Positions 8,583 through 17,766 of a stretch of 64,000 nt of DNA are shown in pieces. Origin of the DNA: Pseudoalteromonas umbrosa (GTDB taxonomy: Bacteria; Pseudomonadota; Gammaproteobacteria; Enterobacterales; Alteromonadaceae). How positions within the stretch are numbered: the first letter of the stretch is position 1; every line of letters starts with the position of its first letter. The position numbers and the translations under genes were made by a program. Location of the stretch: positions 744,001 through 808,000 of the forward strand of contig NZ_JASJUU010000001.1 of the NCBI RefSeq assembly GCF_030125375.1. Direction: 5' to 3'. Below the pieces are notes generated by a model. That model saw only the letters and a list, made by a program, of their open reading frames with translations, searched no databases and had not been told where the DNA came from.

Positions 8583-10445
8583 ATGAAATATAAGTTTGCT
8601 CCAATCAGTTTAGCGATTTTGCTCTCCTGCCAAGTCAATGCAAGTGCAACAGATCGCCTTTATGAACACCGTTGGTTAGACCCAAACGGGGATCCTTACT
8701 TATCTCTACAATGGAATTTACTCAATGATGGCAGCTTTGATAATACAGTTGCAGGGCACGACTTGAACTTGTGGCAATCGCACCTTTGGGGGCACAAAGG
8801 CCAAGGCGTGCAAATATCGCTGATTGACACAGGTGTAGATGAGCTTCATTTGGATTTGATCGACAACTTAATTTTTGACCCCAGTATTGATTCAACAGAG
8901 CCCTGGGCATCAGCACATGGCACATACATGGCTGGTTTGATTGCAGCTGTGCAAAACGATGTTGGGATCAGAGGCGTCGCCCCTGAAGCAGACGTCATTG
9001 TGCACAATAGATTGGGTTCATACATGAGCCGTCATGAGCAGTGGGCTTATCATCGTGGTGTTGGCCTGAAAAATGGCAAAACCTCGATTGCGCAAAACTC
9101 CCGAGTTTTTAATACCAGTTTTGGGGTAACCCCTGTGCATAGTACGCCTTACAACTATGCGTATACAACCACAGATGCTGATACTGGCAAAACCATTCAA
9201 ATGGTGAACTTTAGACTTAGAGATGAGGTGATGGAGCGCGTCACATTATCAACAGAGCTAGACAAACGTACCGCACTTTTTGTTCAGGCTGCGGGCAATG
9301 GTCACTACCGGACATTAATAAATGCGTATGGCCCTAATGGCATAGATACGCCGGGATATCACTATGCAACAAATAATGGCGGTCTTCCATTTCACAATGC
9401 AAATAGCGGCCATTTAACCAGCTTTTGGAAAATTAATGTCAGTGGCGTGAGTGCTGATGGCAGGTTAACCAATAGCTCTACGGTGGGCAGTAATATCTTT
9501 GTTACAGCGCCGGCGGGGGCAGATCGCAACACGCCAGGTATGGTGACCACGACATTAAGCTGTGATTGGCGTCAGCAATATCAGGGCCAACAACAGACAT
9601 GTACAGGTCCGCAAGATTATTATTTCAGCGTAAATGGCACATCGTCTGCGGCAGCGAATGTAACAGGTGCAGTGGCGCTGCTCATGTCAGCTGCTGAGCA
9701 GCAAGGTCACAACTTGACCGCAAGAGATATCAGACACTTACTGGCCAATACGGCAACCAAAGTAAACCGAGATATGGAAGACATTAAGTTGTCTAATGTG
9801 GTGGCATTGGAAGGCTGGTCTAGCAATGCTGCGGGTGTTGAGTTTTCCCCTTATTATGGCTTTGGCCTAGTCGATGTTGATAAAGCTGCAGAGCTTATTC
9901 GCCGTTATGCCGTTGAAAATTTACCAGCAGATTTTGTAAAAACGCGATGGTTTGGCGAGCACGACACCTTTAGCAAGCCTATTTTAGAAGATATTACACA
10001 CACGACCACCTCAGAAATAGAAGTGACTGAAGATATGTTTATTGAGGGCGTGCAAGTACGTTTAAGTGCTGAACATGGCCGTATTACTGATTTAAAAGTC
10101 GAGTTAGAATCACCAAGTGGCACTCGCAGTATATTGATGTCGCCAAATAATAATCTGGTTGGACAAAACACAGATTATATCGCGCCATCTGAAAAGAGCT
10201 TGCTTGGTTATGATGATCATAAACTACTTAGTTATAAATTCTGGGATGAAAGATCTGTTGGAACATGGAAGCTACATATTACGGATATGAATGATCAACA
10301 GCGCACGATAGTTACCGACCCGTTTGGCCAACCACGCAGCCGCTATACCATCGAGAATAATAGCAAACCGGGTACATTCACCAATTGGTCAATTCGTGTA
10401 CTTGGCCATACAGACAAAGTCACTAAGAAAAAGAACTTAAACTAA
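8583..10445 (+). CDS. Secreted S8 subtilase with C-terminal P (proprotein convertase) domain
   Basis: Extracellular serine protease of 620 residues. A Sec signal peptide covers about residues 1-20 (KYKFAPISLAILLSCQVNA). The catalytic triad is visible: D82 in LIDTGVD, H112 in AHGTYMAG and S354 in NGTSSAAAN; N239 in AAGNG is the oxyanion-hole residue. Residues about 470-612 form a P/Homo B domain (SPSGTRSILMSP, then GTWKLHITDM and FTNWSIRVLGH), as in kexin/furin and many Alteromonadales proteases. About 25 linker residues follow. No obvious inhibitor propeptide is seen between signal and catalytic domain. It is a single-gene unit with its own terminator. Confidence 0.93.
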   Translation: MKYKFAPISLAILLSCQVNASATDRLYEHRWLDPNGDPYLSLQWNLLNDGSFDNTVAGHDLNLWQSHLWGHKGQGVQISLIDTGVDELHLDLIDNLIFDPSIDSTEPWASAHGTYMAGLIAAVQNDVGIRGVAPEADVIVHNRLGSYMSRHEQWAYHRGVGLKNGKTSIAQNSRVFNTSFGVTPVHSTPYNYAYTTTDADTGKTIQMVNFRLRDEVMERVTLSTELDKRTALFVQAAGNGHYRTLINAYGPNGIDTPGYHYATNNGGLPFHNANSGHLTSFWKINVSGVSADGRLTNSSTVGSNIFVTAPAGADRNTPGMVTTTLSCDWRQQYQGQQQTCTGPQDYYFSVNGTSSAAANVTGAVALLMSAAEQQGHNLTARDIRHLLANTATKVNRDMEDIKLSNVVALEGWSSNAAGVEFSPYYGFGLVDVDKAAELIRRYAVENLPADFVKTRWFGEHDTFSKPILEDITHTTTSEIEVTEDMFIEGVQVRLSAEHGRITDLKVELESPSGTRSILMSPNNNLVGQNTDYIAPSEKSLLGYDDHKLLSYKFWDERSVGTWKLHITDMNDQQRTIVTDPFGQPRSRYTIENNSKPGTFTNWSIRVLGHTDKVTKKKNLN

Positions 10446-10475
10446 TCTTCAAAGCTACTTTGTTGAGTCACTCCC

Positions 10476-10500
10476 AAAGGCCGATTTAAAGGCCTTTTTT
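10476..10500 (+). terminator. Terminator after the subtilase gene
   Basis: AAAGGCC (10476-10482) pairs with GGCCTTT (10491-10497), followed by more T residues. Confidence 0.85.
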
Positions 10501-10542
10501 CGTTTGTTACAATAAAACAATGATATTCATATCGAGTGGTTT

Positions 10543-11430
10543 ATGAAGGTTTTAGTTACAGGCTCTGCCGGACGCGTTGGTCGAGCCATTTATATTCACC
10601 TAGCACGCAGCTATCACGTGGTGGGGTTAGACAGCACACCTTGTTCAACCGCAGATTTTATCGGCGATATTCGAGACGAAGCGCTTTTACATCGTGCCCT
10701 TAAAGGCGTTGATGTGGTTGTACATACGGCGGCACTCCATGCACCGCATATCGGCCATGTAAGTGACGAGATGTTTCATGAAGTGAATGTTGTAGCAACC
10801 ACAAAATTAGCTGAGCTTGCCGTTGCAAATGGCGTAAAGCAGTTTGTGTTTACCAGTACTACGGCATTATACGGACATGCTAGCACACCAAATGGGCGAG
10901 CAGGGTGGGTGACAGAGCAGAGCAAACCTTTACCTAAAACCATCTATCATCATACTAAAATTGCCGCAGAGGTTACGCTTGAGGCGATAAGCAATGCGCG
11001 TGATTTTCCCGTAACTGTATTGCAAATGTCGAGATGCTTTCCAGAGCCAGTTGAGCAAATGGCGCAGTATCGGTTAAATCGAGGAATAGACTACCGTGAT
11101 GTGGCCAGCGCTCACCGCTGCGCCATTGAAAAGAGGTTGCCTGGCTTTAATCGCTTTATTATTTCTGGCAAAACACCGTTTGATCCCAGCTGCTGTGAGC
11201 AATTATTTAACGATTGTGAGGCCGTTTTACGTGTACGATCACCAAAATTAGTGGCGGTGTTTGAACAGCGAGGTTGGTCTTTACCACAAAGCTTAGACAG
11301 AGTTTATGACTCATCTAAAGCGCAAAGTGAATTGGGTTGGACCTCAAAATACGGCTTTGAAAGTGTGATTGACTTGTATGATGACGGTTTTGCAGAAGTC
11401 CTACCTAGTAAAAATCAAAGCTCAGGTTAA
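10543..11430 (+). CDS. NAD-dependent epimerase/dehydratase family protein
   Basis: Extended short-chain dehydrogenase of 295 residues. The NAD-binding motif is TGSAGRVG at residues 7-14, with VVVHTAALH, the FTSTTALYGH strand and the active-site YHHTK (YxxxK). These features fit UDP-sugar epimerases or dehydratases, but the C-terminal substrate region gives no clear substrate. No sugar-biosynthesis genes surround it, so the role is open. It converges with the DUF2339 gene. Confidence 0.85.
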   Translation: MKVLVTGSAGRVGRAIYIHLARSYHVVGLDSTPCSTADFIGDIRDEALLHRALKGVDVVVHTAALHAPHIGHVSDEMFHEVNVVATTKLAELAVANGVKQFVFTSTTALYGHASTPNGRAGWVTEQSKPLPKTIYHHTKIAAEVTLEAISNARDFPVTVLQMSRCFPEPVEQMAQYRLNRGIDYRDVASAHRCAIEKRLPGFNRFIISGKTPFDPSCCEQLFNDCEAVLRVRSPKLVAVFEQRGWSLPQSLDRVYDSSKAQSELGWTSKYGFESVIDLYDDGFAEVLPSKNQSSG

Positions 11431-11443
11431 TCTTTTGGTGATT

Positions 11444-11470
11444 AAAAAAGCGAGTGACCTGCACTCGCTT
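11444..11470 (-). terminator. Terminator between two convergent genes
   Basis: AAGCGAGTG (11449-11457) and CACTCGCTT (11462-11470) form a hairpin. On the minus strand it is followed by TTTTTT, so it mainly serves the DUF2339 gene. Confidence 0.85.
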
Positions 11471-11484
11471 ATGATAACTTGTGA

Positions 11485-14133
11485 TTAATCCTTTTTGCCT
11501 GAAGCGCTGGTGGCGGATTTTGGCTGCATTTTTTGAAATAGCCAACCCACACCCACCAAGCACAAACCTAAGCCAATGAATGACAAGGCTCTGAGCAGCC
11601 CCTCAAGATTAGACATATCGACCATAAAGGCTTTTAAAATCACCATGGCGAGACCAATAAAGCCAATATTGATTAAGTGTTTATGGTTAAAATGCTGCGC
11701 GACAAAAATGGTTGTGGTTGAGATCAATAACCAGACAATTGAATAGGTGTAAAGCTCCGCTTCTTTCATCCCCAAATGCCAGTTGATGAAGCCATCATTG
11801 AACAAGGTGCGTATTTCACCGTTGATAAACATAAAGCCAAATATGGCCATTGCCACATAATTAAAACGGTTAAACTGTGCTTTGACAAGTTTAAAATGCA
11901 TAAACCCATACAGGCATAGTACAGGTGCAAGCCATTGGAGCCACAACCAGTTTATAACATAGCCACCTACATTTTGGCTGTATACAAATGGGCTTTCAAA
12001 CACGGAGAATTGCACATGTATTAGCGTACTTGCACCGAGTAAAATGCTGCCACCAATCATATACAGTTTTTGCAGATTGCGCGTTAGCTGGCTGCGCCAA
12101 TAATATACGCCCGCTAGAATTAACCAGTTTAGGGATAACACCACGCCTTCTTGATAGCTTAAATTATCAAAATTAGGATAATCTCCGACTAATAAATAGC
12201 TGGTTTCGGTGGTGACAAGTAGCGCACATAAGTGAATAAATACACCCATAAACCACGTATTAAGCGTTCTTGATGGGTTATATTTTGCAGCAAACCAGAC
12301 TAAAGCAATCGCAATTGGGTAGACGATGAGTGTCCAGTGAATACCTAAAATGGCTTCATGTTTGTAATCAGCAACCCAAGGGGCCACAGACAATCGAGTA
12401 ACCACAACGAGTAAAGCTGCTTTGTACAGCCAGTCAGGGATCTCAACCTTGTATTTCCAGCTTAAATAGCTCATGGATGCGACTTGCGCCGTAATAGCCA
12501 AGGTCAGCGTGCTTGCTGATAACAACATGGTCAAACATAAAGTCAGCATGGCATTTGCTAACACTAAATATGTCACACGCTGTAACGGTACCGATGATTT
12601 GGCAGCCGCAAACGCTGCGCCGGCGGCGATGAGCAGGAGTTCAAATGCCCAAACAGGGTAGAGGATGGCGTCACTGTCCACAGGCAGTGAAATATAGCTA
12701 AGACCAAATAAGCTTAGTGGCACTAACACAAGTAGCAGTAAATAAGCATGGCGTACTGCATCGCGTTTGACCATCACTACGCTAAATGCCATACCTAACA
12801 AGGCAGCGATCTGAATAAACAAATACTTGCCAGTAAATGGATAGAGGATGTCATTAAAATCGACTTTATGATGTATGTTGCCAAACATAAACAAAGCAAA
12901 ACCCAGCGCCAAATATGGCCATGTATCTAGGGCACTATGCCTGTAAGCTGAAGCAAAAGCGATGGCAGCGACAATGAAAGCAGCTATCACCATGTGACTG
13001 AAAACGGGTGAAAACATCAGGTAAATGGCGAACAAAAACAGGGTGATAAGGGTTGCGACTTGCTCTCTTCTTGCCATCAATAATGACTTAATGGGCAGTG
13101 GATTATGCATGGTTAAATTAAGCCGCCAACCAAGTAGGTTTGAGAGCACATAAAAATATAGAGTTGCAACCGTGTAAAGTGTAATGGCAGCAAAGTCACC
13201 TTTATCACCTAAAACAATGGCACCGATAAACCACACACAATGGCCAACAAAACTTTGCCACCACAGCCACTTTTGTTTGACGTAATCCGCAACCCACACT
13301 GCAGATAAAGACACAAAGGCGACATACAACAACAATGCCCCAATATTATTAGACCCAGTCGAGACAAGCGCCGGTACAGCATACGCACCGATGATCCCAA
13401 TGCCCGCAAGCACAGGCCCAAAGCGTAGCGCCAAATAAGTTGCGCACAAGGCTATAACCGCTAAAAAGACAAAGGCGAGGTTGGCGGGTAAGAAGTGATA
13501 GTGATTAAATGATACCAAAACCATAGCAAAGCAGGTGATCACACCGCCACTGGCAAGCGCCGCAGAGATATAGGGCGTATTCACATTGAGCTTAGTTTTA
13601 AAGCGGTTAACCAGCTCAGCACCTACTACTAGCGCACAGCCAAACAATGCGCCTAAAACAACACGCACAGCCGGTGGCATAAGGCCGGCTTCAATCGAAT
13701 ATTTGGCGAGGAAAATCCCACCAATAGATAAAATAAGTGCGCCCAACCAGAAAATACCATTGCCTTTGAGTAGCGTTTCTAAGTTGAACTCGGGCAGTGT
13801 AAACTGCTTTTGAAGCGCTTGCTTTGGCGGGCTTTTTACGTCCGGCTTTGCTGGGGTAGATAAGTGTGCTGGCTCTACATTGTCAGCCTGCACGGTATCA
13901 GGTTTTGTTGATTCAATTTGTATTGTGGGCTCATCAGTGGAGCGGGGTGCTGGGGCAGACTCACTCAACGCTTGCTTGAGCTTATCAATCTGCGCTGTTT
14001 GAAAGTCGATGATTTTTTGAAGATGTATAACCTTTTTCGCGAGTTTGTCTATACGAGCGCGATCTTTAAAAGCAATCACAACCCCCACAAACAAAAACAG
14101 ATTAAATGCAAAGGAAAACAACTCAGTATCCAT
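11485..14133 (-). CDS. DUF2339 family polytopic membrane protein
   Basis: 882 residues with more than 20 predicted hydrophobic segments. Residue 1 begins a membrane anchor (SFAFNLFLFVGVVIAF), followed by a short coiled-coil stretch (about 30-60) and a Pro/Ser/Thr-rich linker (about 60-110). The rest is membrane-embedded, starting with GNGIFWLGALILSIGG, which resembles the opening of DUF2339 proteins. The function of the family is not known; the inner membrane is the expected location. It is a single-gene unit. Confidence 0.8.
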   Translation of the reverse strand: MDTELFSFAFNLFLFVGVVIAFKDRARIDKLAKKVIHLQKIIDFQTAQIDKLKQALSESAPAPRSTDEPTIQIESTKPDTVQADNVEPAHLSTPAKPDVKSPPKQALQKQFTLPEFNLETLLKGNGIFWLGALILSIGGIFLAKYSIEAGLMPPAVRVVLGALFGCALVVGAELVNRFKTKLNVNTPYISAALASGGVITCFAMVLVSFNHYHFLPANLAFVFLAVIALCATYLALRFGPVLAGIGIIGAYAVPALVSTGSNNIGALLLYVAFVSLSAVWVADYVKQKWLWWQSFVGHCVWFIGAIVLGDKGDFAAITLYTVATLYFYVLSNLLGWRLNLTMHNPLPIKSLLMARREQVATLITLFLFAIYLMFSPVFSHMVIAAFIVAAIAFASAYRHSALDTWPYLALGFALFMFGNIHHKVDFNDILYPFTGKYLFIQIAALLGMAFSVVMVKRDAVRHAYLLLLVLVPLSLFGLSYISLPVDSDAILYPVWAFELLLIAAGAAFAAAKSSVPLQRVTYLVLANAMLTLCLTMLLSASTLTLAITAQVASMSYLSWKYKVEIPDWLYKAALLVVVTRLSVAPWVADYKHEAILGIHWTLIVYPIAIALVWFAAKYNPSRTLNTWFMGVFIHLCALLVTTETSYLLVGDYPNFDNLSYQEGVVLSLNWLILAGVYYWRSQLTRNLQKLYMIGGSILLGASTLIHVQFSVFESPFVYSQNVGGYVINWLWLQWLAPVLCLYGFMHFKLVKAQFNRFNYVAMAIFGFMFINGEIRTLFNDGFINWHLGMKEAELYTYSIVWLLISTTTIFVAQHFNHKHLINIGFIGLAMVILKAFMVDMSNLEGLLRALSFIGLGLCLVGVGWLFQKMQPKSATSASGKKD

Positions 14134-14230
14134 ACCTTTTCCTTAAAATACTAGAGAGGTAAGATGAGTTTGCTTTAAAAACAGATAATTATCAAGTTAA
14201 GTGCAAAATACACATTACGGAGCAATGTTA

Positions 14231-14425
14231 CTTTAGCGCAAGGTGAAGTGAGCAGTTTTAGCTGGTGCCAACCGCTTATCGCCAGCTTCAAGCTCAGTAT
14301 GGATCCCGGAACAAGTCCGGGACGACGAGTTTTATATTCGTGTAAAAGTCACCTGCTGAACGACCAGATTAAAGAGTTGCCACATTCGTCACCCTGAACT
14401 GGTTTCAGGGCCCAGTTTTTAGAGG
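14231..14425. repeat. Interspersed intergenic repeat, copy 1
   Basis: About 190 bases that recur at 14502 with about 90% identity. Each copy carries two inverted repeats: TCCCGGA-acaag-TCCGGGA and CCCTGAAACTGGTTTCAGGG-type. Position between a membrane-protein gene and a tRNA cluster, without an open frame, suggests a non-autonomous repeat family or a structured RNA element. The stem arms are intact in this copy. Confidence 0.8.
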
Positions 14426-14501
14426 CACAAATCTTAAAAAGCGTAAGCCGAATTTTGTTCTTTCAAAGGGCTAATGACTGCTAGCGAAGTGAAGGCATTC
14501 T

Positions 14502-14695
14502 CTTTACGCAAGGTGAAATGAGCAGTTTTAGCAGGTGCCAACCGCTTATCGCCAGCTTCAAGCTCAGTATGGGTCCCGGAGCAAGTCCGGGACGACGAGT
14601 TTTATATTCGTATAAAAGTCACCAGCTAATCGACCAGATTAAGTAGTCGCTACATTTGTCACCCTAAACTGGTTTCAGGGCCTAGTGTTTATGGA
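14502..14695. repeat. Interspersed intergenic repeat, copy 2
   Basis: Second copy of the element at 14231, in direct orientation and 271 bases away. The first hairpin is kept (TCCCGGA-gcaag-TCCGGGA). The second has one mismatch (CCCTAAA against TTTCAGGG). About 75 bases of unrelated sequence lie between the copies. Confidence 0.8.
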
Positions 14696-14803
14696 CATTA
14701 GTCGAAAAACGCATGCAAATTTATAGTAGAAATATATTGAAGTTTACGACAGGGTAGCAAATAGCGATTTAGTAAATTTGATAGAAAGAAGAGAGAAAAA
14801 GCT

Positions 14804-14880
14804 TGGTACGACCGAGTGGATTCGAACCACCGACCCCTACCATGTCAAGGTAGTGCTCTAACCAACTGAGCTACGGTCGT
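14804..14880 (-). tRNA. tRNA-Val (anticodon GAC), copy 1
   Basis: 77 bases including the encoded CCA. On the minus strand it begins ACGACCG-TAGCTCAG, has anticodon loop TTGACAT (GAC, Val), T loop TTCGAAT, and ends CGGTCGT-A-CCA, closing the acceptor stem. The anticodon stem is CTACC/GGTAG. Confidence 0.96.
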
Positions 14881-14913
14881 ACTATAGATGTGTGTTACTT
14901 AACAAGGTTAAGT

Positions 14914-14990
14914 TGGTACGACCGAGTGGATTCGAACCACCGACCCCCACCATGTCAAGGTGGTGCTCTAACCAACTGAGCTACGGTCGT
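14914..14990 (-). tRNA. tRNA-Val (anticodon GAC), copy 2
   Basis: Same tRNA as copy 1 but with anticodon stem CCACC/GGTGG: a compensated T-A to C-G exchange at pair 28-42. 33 bases separate it from copy 1. Confidence 0.96.
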
Positions 14991-15021
14991 ACTATAGAAG
15001 ATTACTTAATTTAGTTAAAGT

Positions 15022-15098
15022 TGGTACGACCGAGTGGATTCGAACCACCGACCCCTACCATGTCAAGGTAGTGCTCTAACCAACTGAGCTACGGTCGT
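15022..15098 (-). tRNA. tRNA-Val (anticodon GAC), copy 3
   Basis: Anticodon-stem variant CTACC/GGTAG, like copy 1. 31 bases separate it from copy 2. Confidence 0.96.
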
Positions 15099-15134
15099 AT
15101 CATATTAGAACTTTAAAACTTAACTAAATTAAGT

Positions 15135-15211
15135 TGGTACGACCGAGTGGATTCGAACCACCGACCCCCACCATGTCAAGGTGGTGCTCTAACCAACTGA
15201 GCTACGGTCGT
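15135..15211 (-). tRNA. tRNA-Val (anticodon GAC), copy 4
   Basis: Anticodon-stem variant CCACC/GGTGG, like copy 2. It is the promoter-proximal gene of the cluster; 36 bases separate it from copy 3. Confidence 0.96.
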
Positions 15212-15243
15212 ACAATGTGCCGTGTTTCTTGGCAACGGCGGCT

Positions 15244-15272
15244 AATATATAGTGCTCTGCGAAATGGATCAA
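15244..15272 (-). promoter_or_regulatory. Promoter of the tRNA-Val cluster
   Basis: On the minus strand: TTGATC (-35), a 17-base spacer and TATATT (-10), followed by a GC-rich AGCCGCCG discriminator typical of stringently controlled stable-RNA promoters. It lies about 33 bases before tRNA copy 4. Confidence 0.75.
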
Positions 15273-15312
15273 GTATCTTTGCTAAATTTTTGTTTGTCTG
15301 CGGTTTTTTCGA

Positions 15313-16299
15313 TCACAACGGACTAACTTTGCACACTTTGTAGAAGTTTTGCCACCAAAAAACGTGCTCCTTAGCTGATTGCTTTAACTTAACCAATAAA
15401 GGCGTGATGACATTAGGGTAGTCTTGTTGGCCAAATTTACGCGAGAAAGTTTCAAAGTGGGGCTCCACATCATGTAAACGTTTAACTAGTTGTGATTGAT
15501 ACGCTTGAATATCTTGAATGTAGAACTTTTGAAATACATTATTGAGTACTTGAGCGCGCTTTTTGTTTTTCCCAGCAGGACAGACTTTATTCTCTATGTC
15601 TAACGAGTTGAGCCAAGTTGTGGTTGTTTGATTCCAAGCAATTTGGGATCTGGTACTGGTGATCAGGCTTTGCACATAATTATTGTTATTTAGTTTCTCA
15701 AGGGCGTCTGTCAGCATCTCGCCATTGGCTTGGTTTGGTTCACTTAAGCTATCTATTAAGCTGCTTAGCGTATTTAGAGCTTCCAAGGCATGAATTTCTC
15801 CTTGGCTAGTTTCACGCTGAACCTCACTGAATGTCAGTGTATAAAACTGATTGAGTTCTTTCTCATTGGAAAATACGTAAGCCAGCATAGGGTAGAGCTG
15901 AGCAAGCTTCTCCTGTCTTGCAAGTGCTAAGGCTTGCTGCACATCTCGTGGTGTCCTGTCGTCGTCAATACATGCTTGCGCATAACGGATAAAATTAAGA
16001 TTATATTTAAATTGTTCGCTTGGTTTGGCTAGCTTGCCTAATTGATTGTTATGATTGGCAATGTGTGTAGAAACACGGCAGTGTCCGAGCTTGGCAAGAT
16101 CTATAACAGAGATGGAGTAGCTGGCTTTTGGTTTGTCGAGGACTGAGTGTGGCAGTACACTCAGCGATCCGATAGATAACCCGTCGGTACTGAACACCTT
16201 GCCAAGGCGTTCTGTATACGTTTGGTTTGTGTCACTGGGTGCTGGTGTGCACCCAAACAAAACCGTGCTAAGTGCTAAGAGCAGCAGTTTGCATTTCAA
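15313..16299 (-). CDS. DUF3080-like lipoprotein
   Basis: 328 residues with a lipoprotein signal: LLLLALSTVLFGC, lipobox cysteine at about residue 17. It should be anchored to the inner or outer membrane. The rest is helical and polar without a known catalytic motif. Length, lipobox and position next to a MATE gene and ribE agree with the DUF3080 family of Vibrio and Alteromonadales, but this is recognition by resemblance. The start overlaps the end of the MATE gene by 32 bases, so the two are co-transcribed. Confidence 0.65.
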   Translation of the reverse strand: MKCKLLLLALSTVLFGCTPAPSDTNQTYTERLGKVFSTDGLSIGSLSVLPHSVLDKPKASYSISVIDLAKLGHCRVSTHIANHNNQLGKLAKPSEQFKYNLNFIRYAQACIDDDRTPRDVQQALALARQEKLAQLYPMLAYVFSNEKELNQFYTLTFSEVQRETSQGEIHALEALNTLSSLIDSLSEPNQANGEMLTDALEKLNNNNYVQSLITSTRSQIAWNQTTTTWLNSLDIENKVCPAGKNKKRAQVLNNVFQKFYIQDIQAYQSQLVKRLHDVEPHFETFSRKFGQQDYPNVITPLLVKLKQSAKEHVFWWQNFYKVCKVSPL

Positions 16300-17629
16300 C
16301 GAGTTTTCTCCTCACAAAATATATCAATAGCACAGCAGCCACTGTGAGACCAACAATGATACCAACCCAAAAGCCGGTCGGTCCCATCGCTGGTACTATT
16401 AGGTCTGTTTTTGCTAATACGTATCCAAGCGTAAAGCCGATTACCCAATAGGAGATAAAGGTTACCCCAGTAATAGGCTTGGTGTATCTTAGGCCACGTA
16501 AAACGCCATTTGCAGACACTTGCAGTGCATCAGGTAACTGATAAACACAGGCAAGTATAATTATACTCGATGCGAGCATGGCAACTTCTTTTTCTTGTGT
16601 ATAAAGCCAACTGATGTCATGTCTGATCAGATAGGTGCCTAAAGCAACAATGGCTGCAACACCAACGGCCAGTATAAAGCTGGTGTAGGTTGCGTTGACC
16701 AATCGTTCAATGTTGTTTTGTCCGCTGATATTGCCAATCCTAATACCGATAGCCATAGATAAACTAAGCGGCAACATAAACAAGATCATGGTTACACTCG
16801 CGGCGACCTGATGCCCAGATACGGCAACAGCACCTAAATCAGCAATAAATAATGGGATACATGCAAATAACGTCACTTCAAAAAAAGTAGCAAATGAGAT
16901 AGGCAACCCGAGTTTCGCGATCTGTAAAATGGTTTCTTTGTGCGGCTTCATAAAATCACTGATCAGCCATTTGCCCTTCAACTCTTTGCTTTTCATACTG
17001 TAGCAAATTTGTGCAATGGCCATAGTCCATATAACAATGCTGGTGGCAACACCACATCCGGCACCGCCCAAGGCAGGCATACCTAATTTGCCATAAATAA
17101 AGATGTAGTTAGCGATAACGTTTATGCCCAGACCGAGTAAGCCGATATAAAAAGCAACTTTAGTATTGCCCATACCCTCGGTGACATTTCGGTACACTGA
17201 GAAGACTAAAAATGCAACGAGACCATATTTAACATAATCGATATAATCTTGTGCCATTTGGGCAATTTCAGGGCTTGTGCCGGTACTAGCAAATAAATAA
17301 GGCGTGAAATAACTTGCAATAAATCCTAATGAAGACAGCATCAATGCCAAATATAAACCTTGCTGAAAATACCGTTTTATACTGTCTTGATCATTGGCGC
17401 CGACGCTATGGGCAACCATACTGGTAAGCGCTAATAAAATAGCCTGTAAAGAAAACATCAAGGGGTTGAGTGCGCCAGTTGCAATGGAGAGCGCAGCCAA
17501 GTCGTTTGGACTCACTTGTCCTGCCATCATGGTATCGACAACAGACATCATCACGAGAGTCACTTGGGCTAATAGAACGGGTGTGGCAAGTCTAATTAAC
17601 TTTTTGGCTTCCCAGAGTTCAAACTTCAT
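16268..17629 (-). CDS. norM: MATE family multidrug/Na+ antiporter (NorM-like)
   Basis: 453 residues with 12 hydrophobic segments in two homologous halves, the MATE layout. It begins with the typical LIRLATPVLLAQVTLVMMSVVDTMMAGQ-type helix (about residues 11-38). The family exports cationic drugs and dyes in exchange for Na+ or H+. It is divergent from ribE, an arrangement shared with enteric bacteria and vibrios. The downstream lipoprotein gene overlaps its 3' end. Confidence 0.9.
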   Translation of the reverse strand: MKFELWEAKKLIRLATPVLLAQVTLVMMSVVDTMMAGQVSPNDLAALSIATGALNPLMFSLQAILLALTSMVAHSVGANDQDSIKRYFQQGLYLALMLSSLGFIASYFTPYLFASTGTSPEIAQMAQDYIDYVKYGLVAFLVFSVYRNVTEGMGNTKVAFYIGLLGLGINVIANYIFIYGKLGMPALGGAGCGVATSIVIWTMAIAQICYSMKSKELKGKWLISDFMKPHKETILQIAKLGLPISFATFFEVTLFACIPLFIADLGAVAVSGHQVAASVTMILFMLPLSLSMAIGIRIGNISGQNNIERLVNATYTSFILAVGVAAIVALGTYLIRHDISWLYTQEKEVAMLASSIIILACVYQLPDALQVSANGVLRGLRYTKPITGVTFISYWVIGFTLGYVLAKTDLIVPAMGPTGFWVGIIVGLTVAAVLLIYFVRRKLVEMQTAALST

Positions 17630-17766
17630 CTTAAAACTCAGTATTTCTAAAAAAAGGCATTCTATTGAAGTTTGTCATTTTTATCTACGAAATAAGTGTG
17701 TAAATATGTTTCGACAGGGCAGGGCATCAGGTAGAATGGCGGCATAATTTTTACCTCGGAAAAAAC

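Noticed and set aside
14804..15211. Open frame of 69 codons over tRNA copy 4
   Set aside because: It is a by-product of the tRNA sequence; all four copies are canonical tRNAs.
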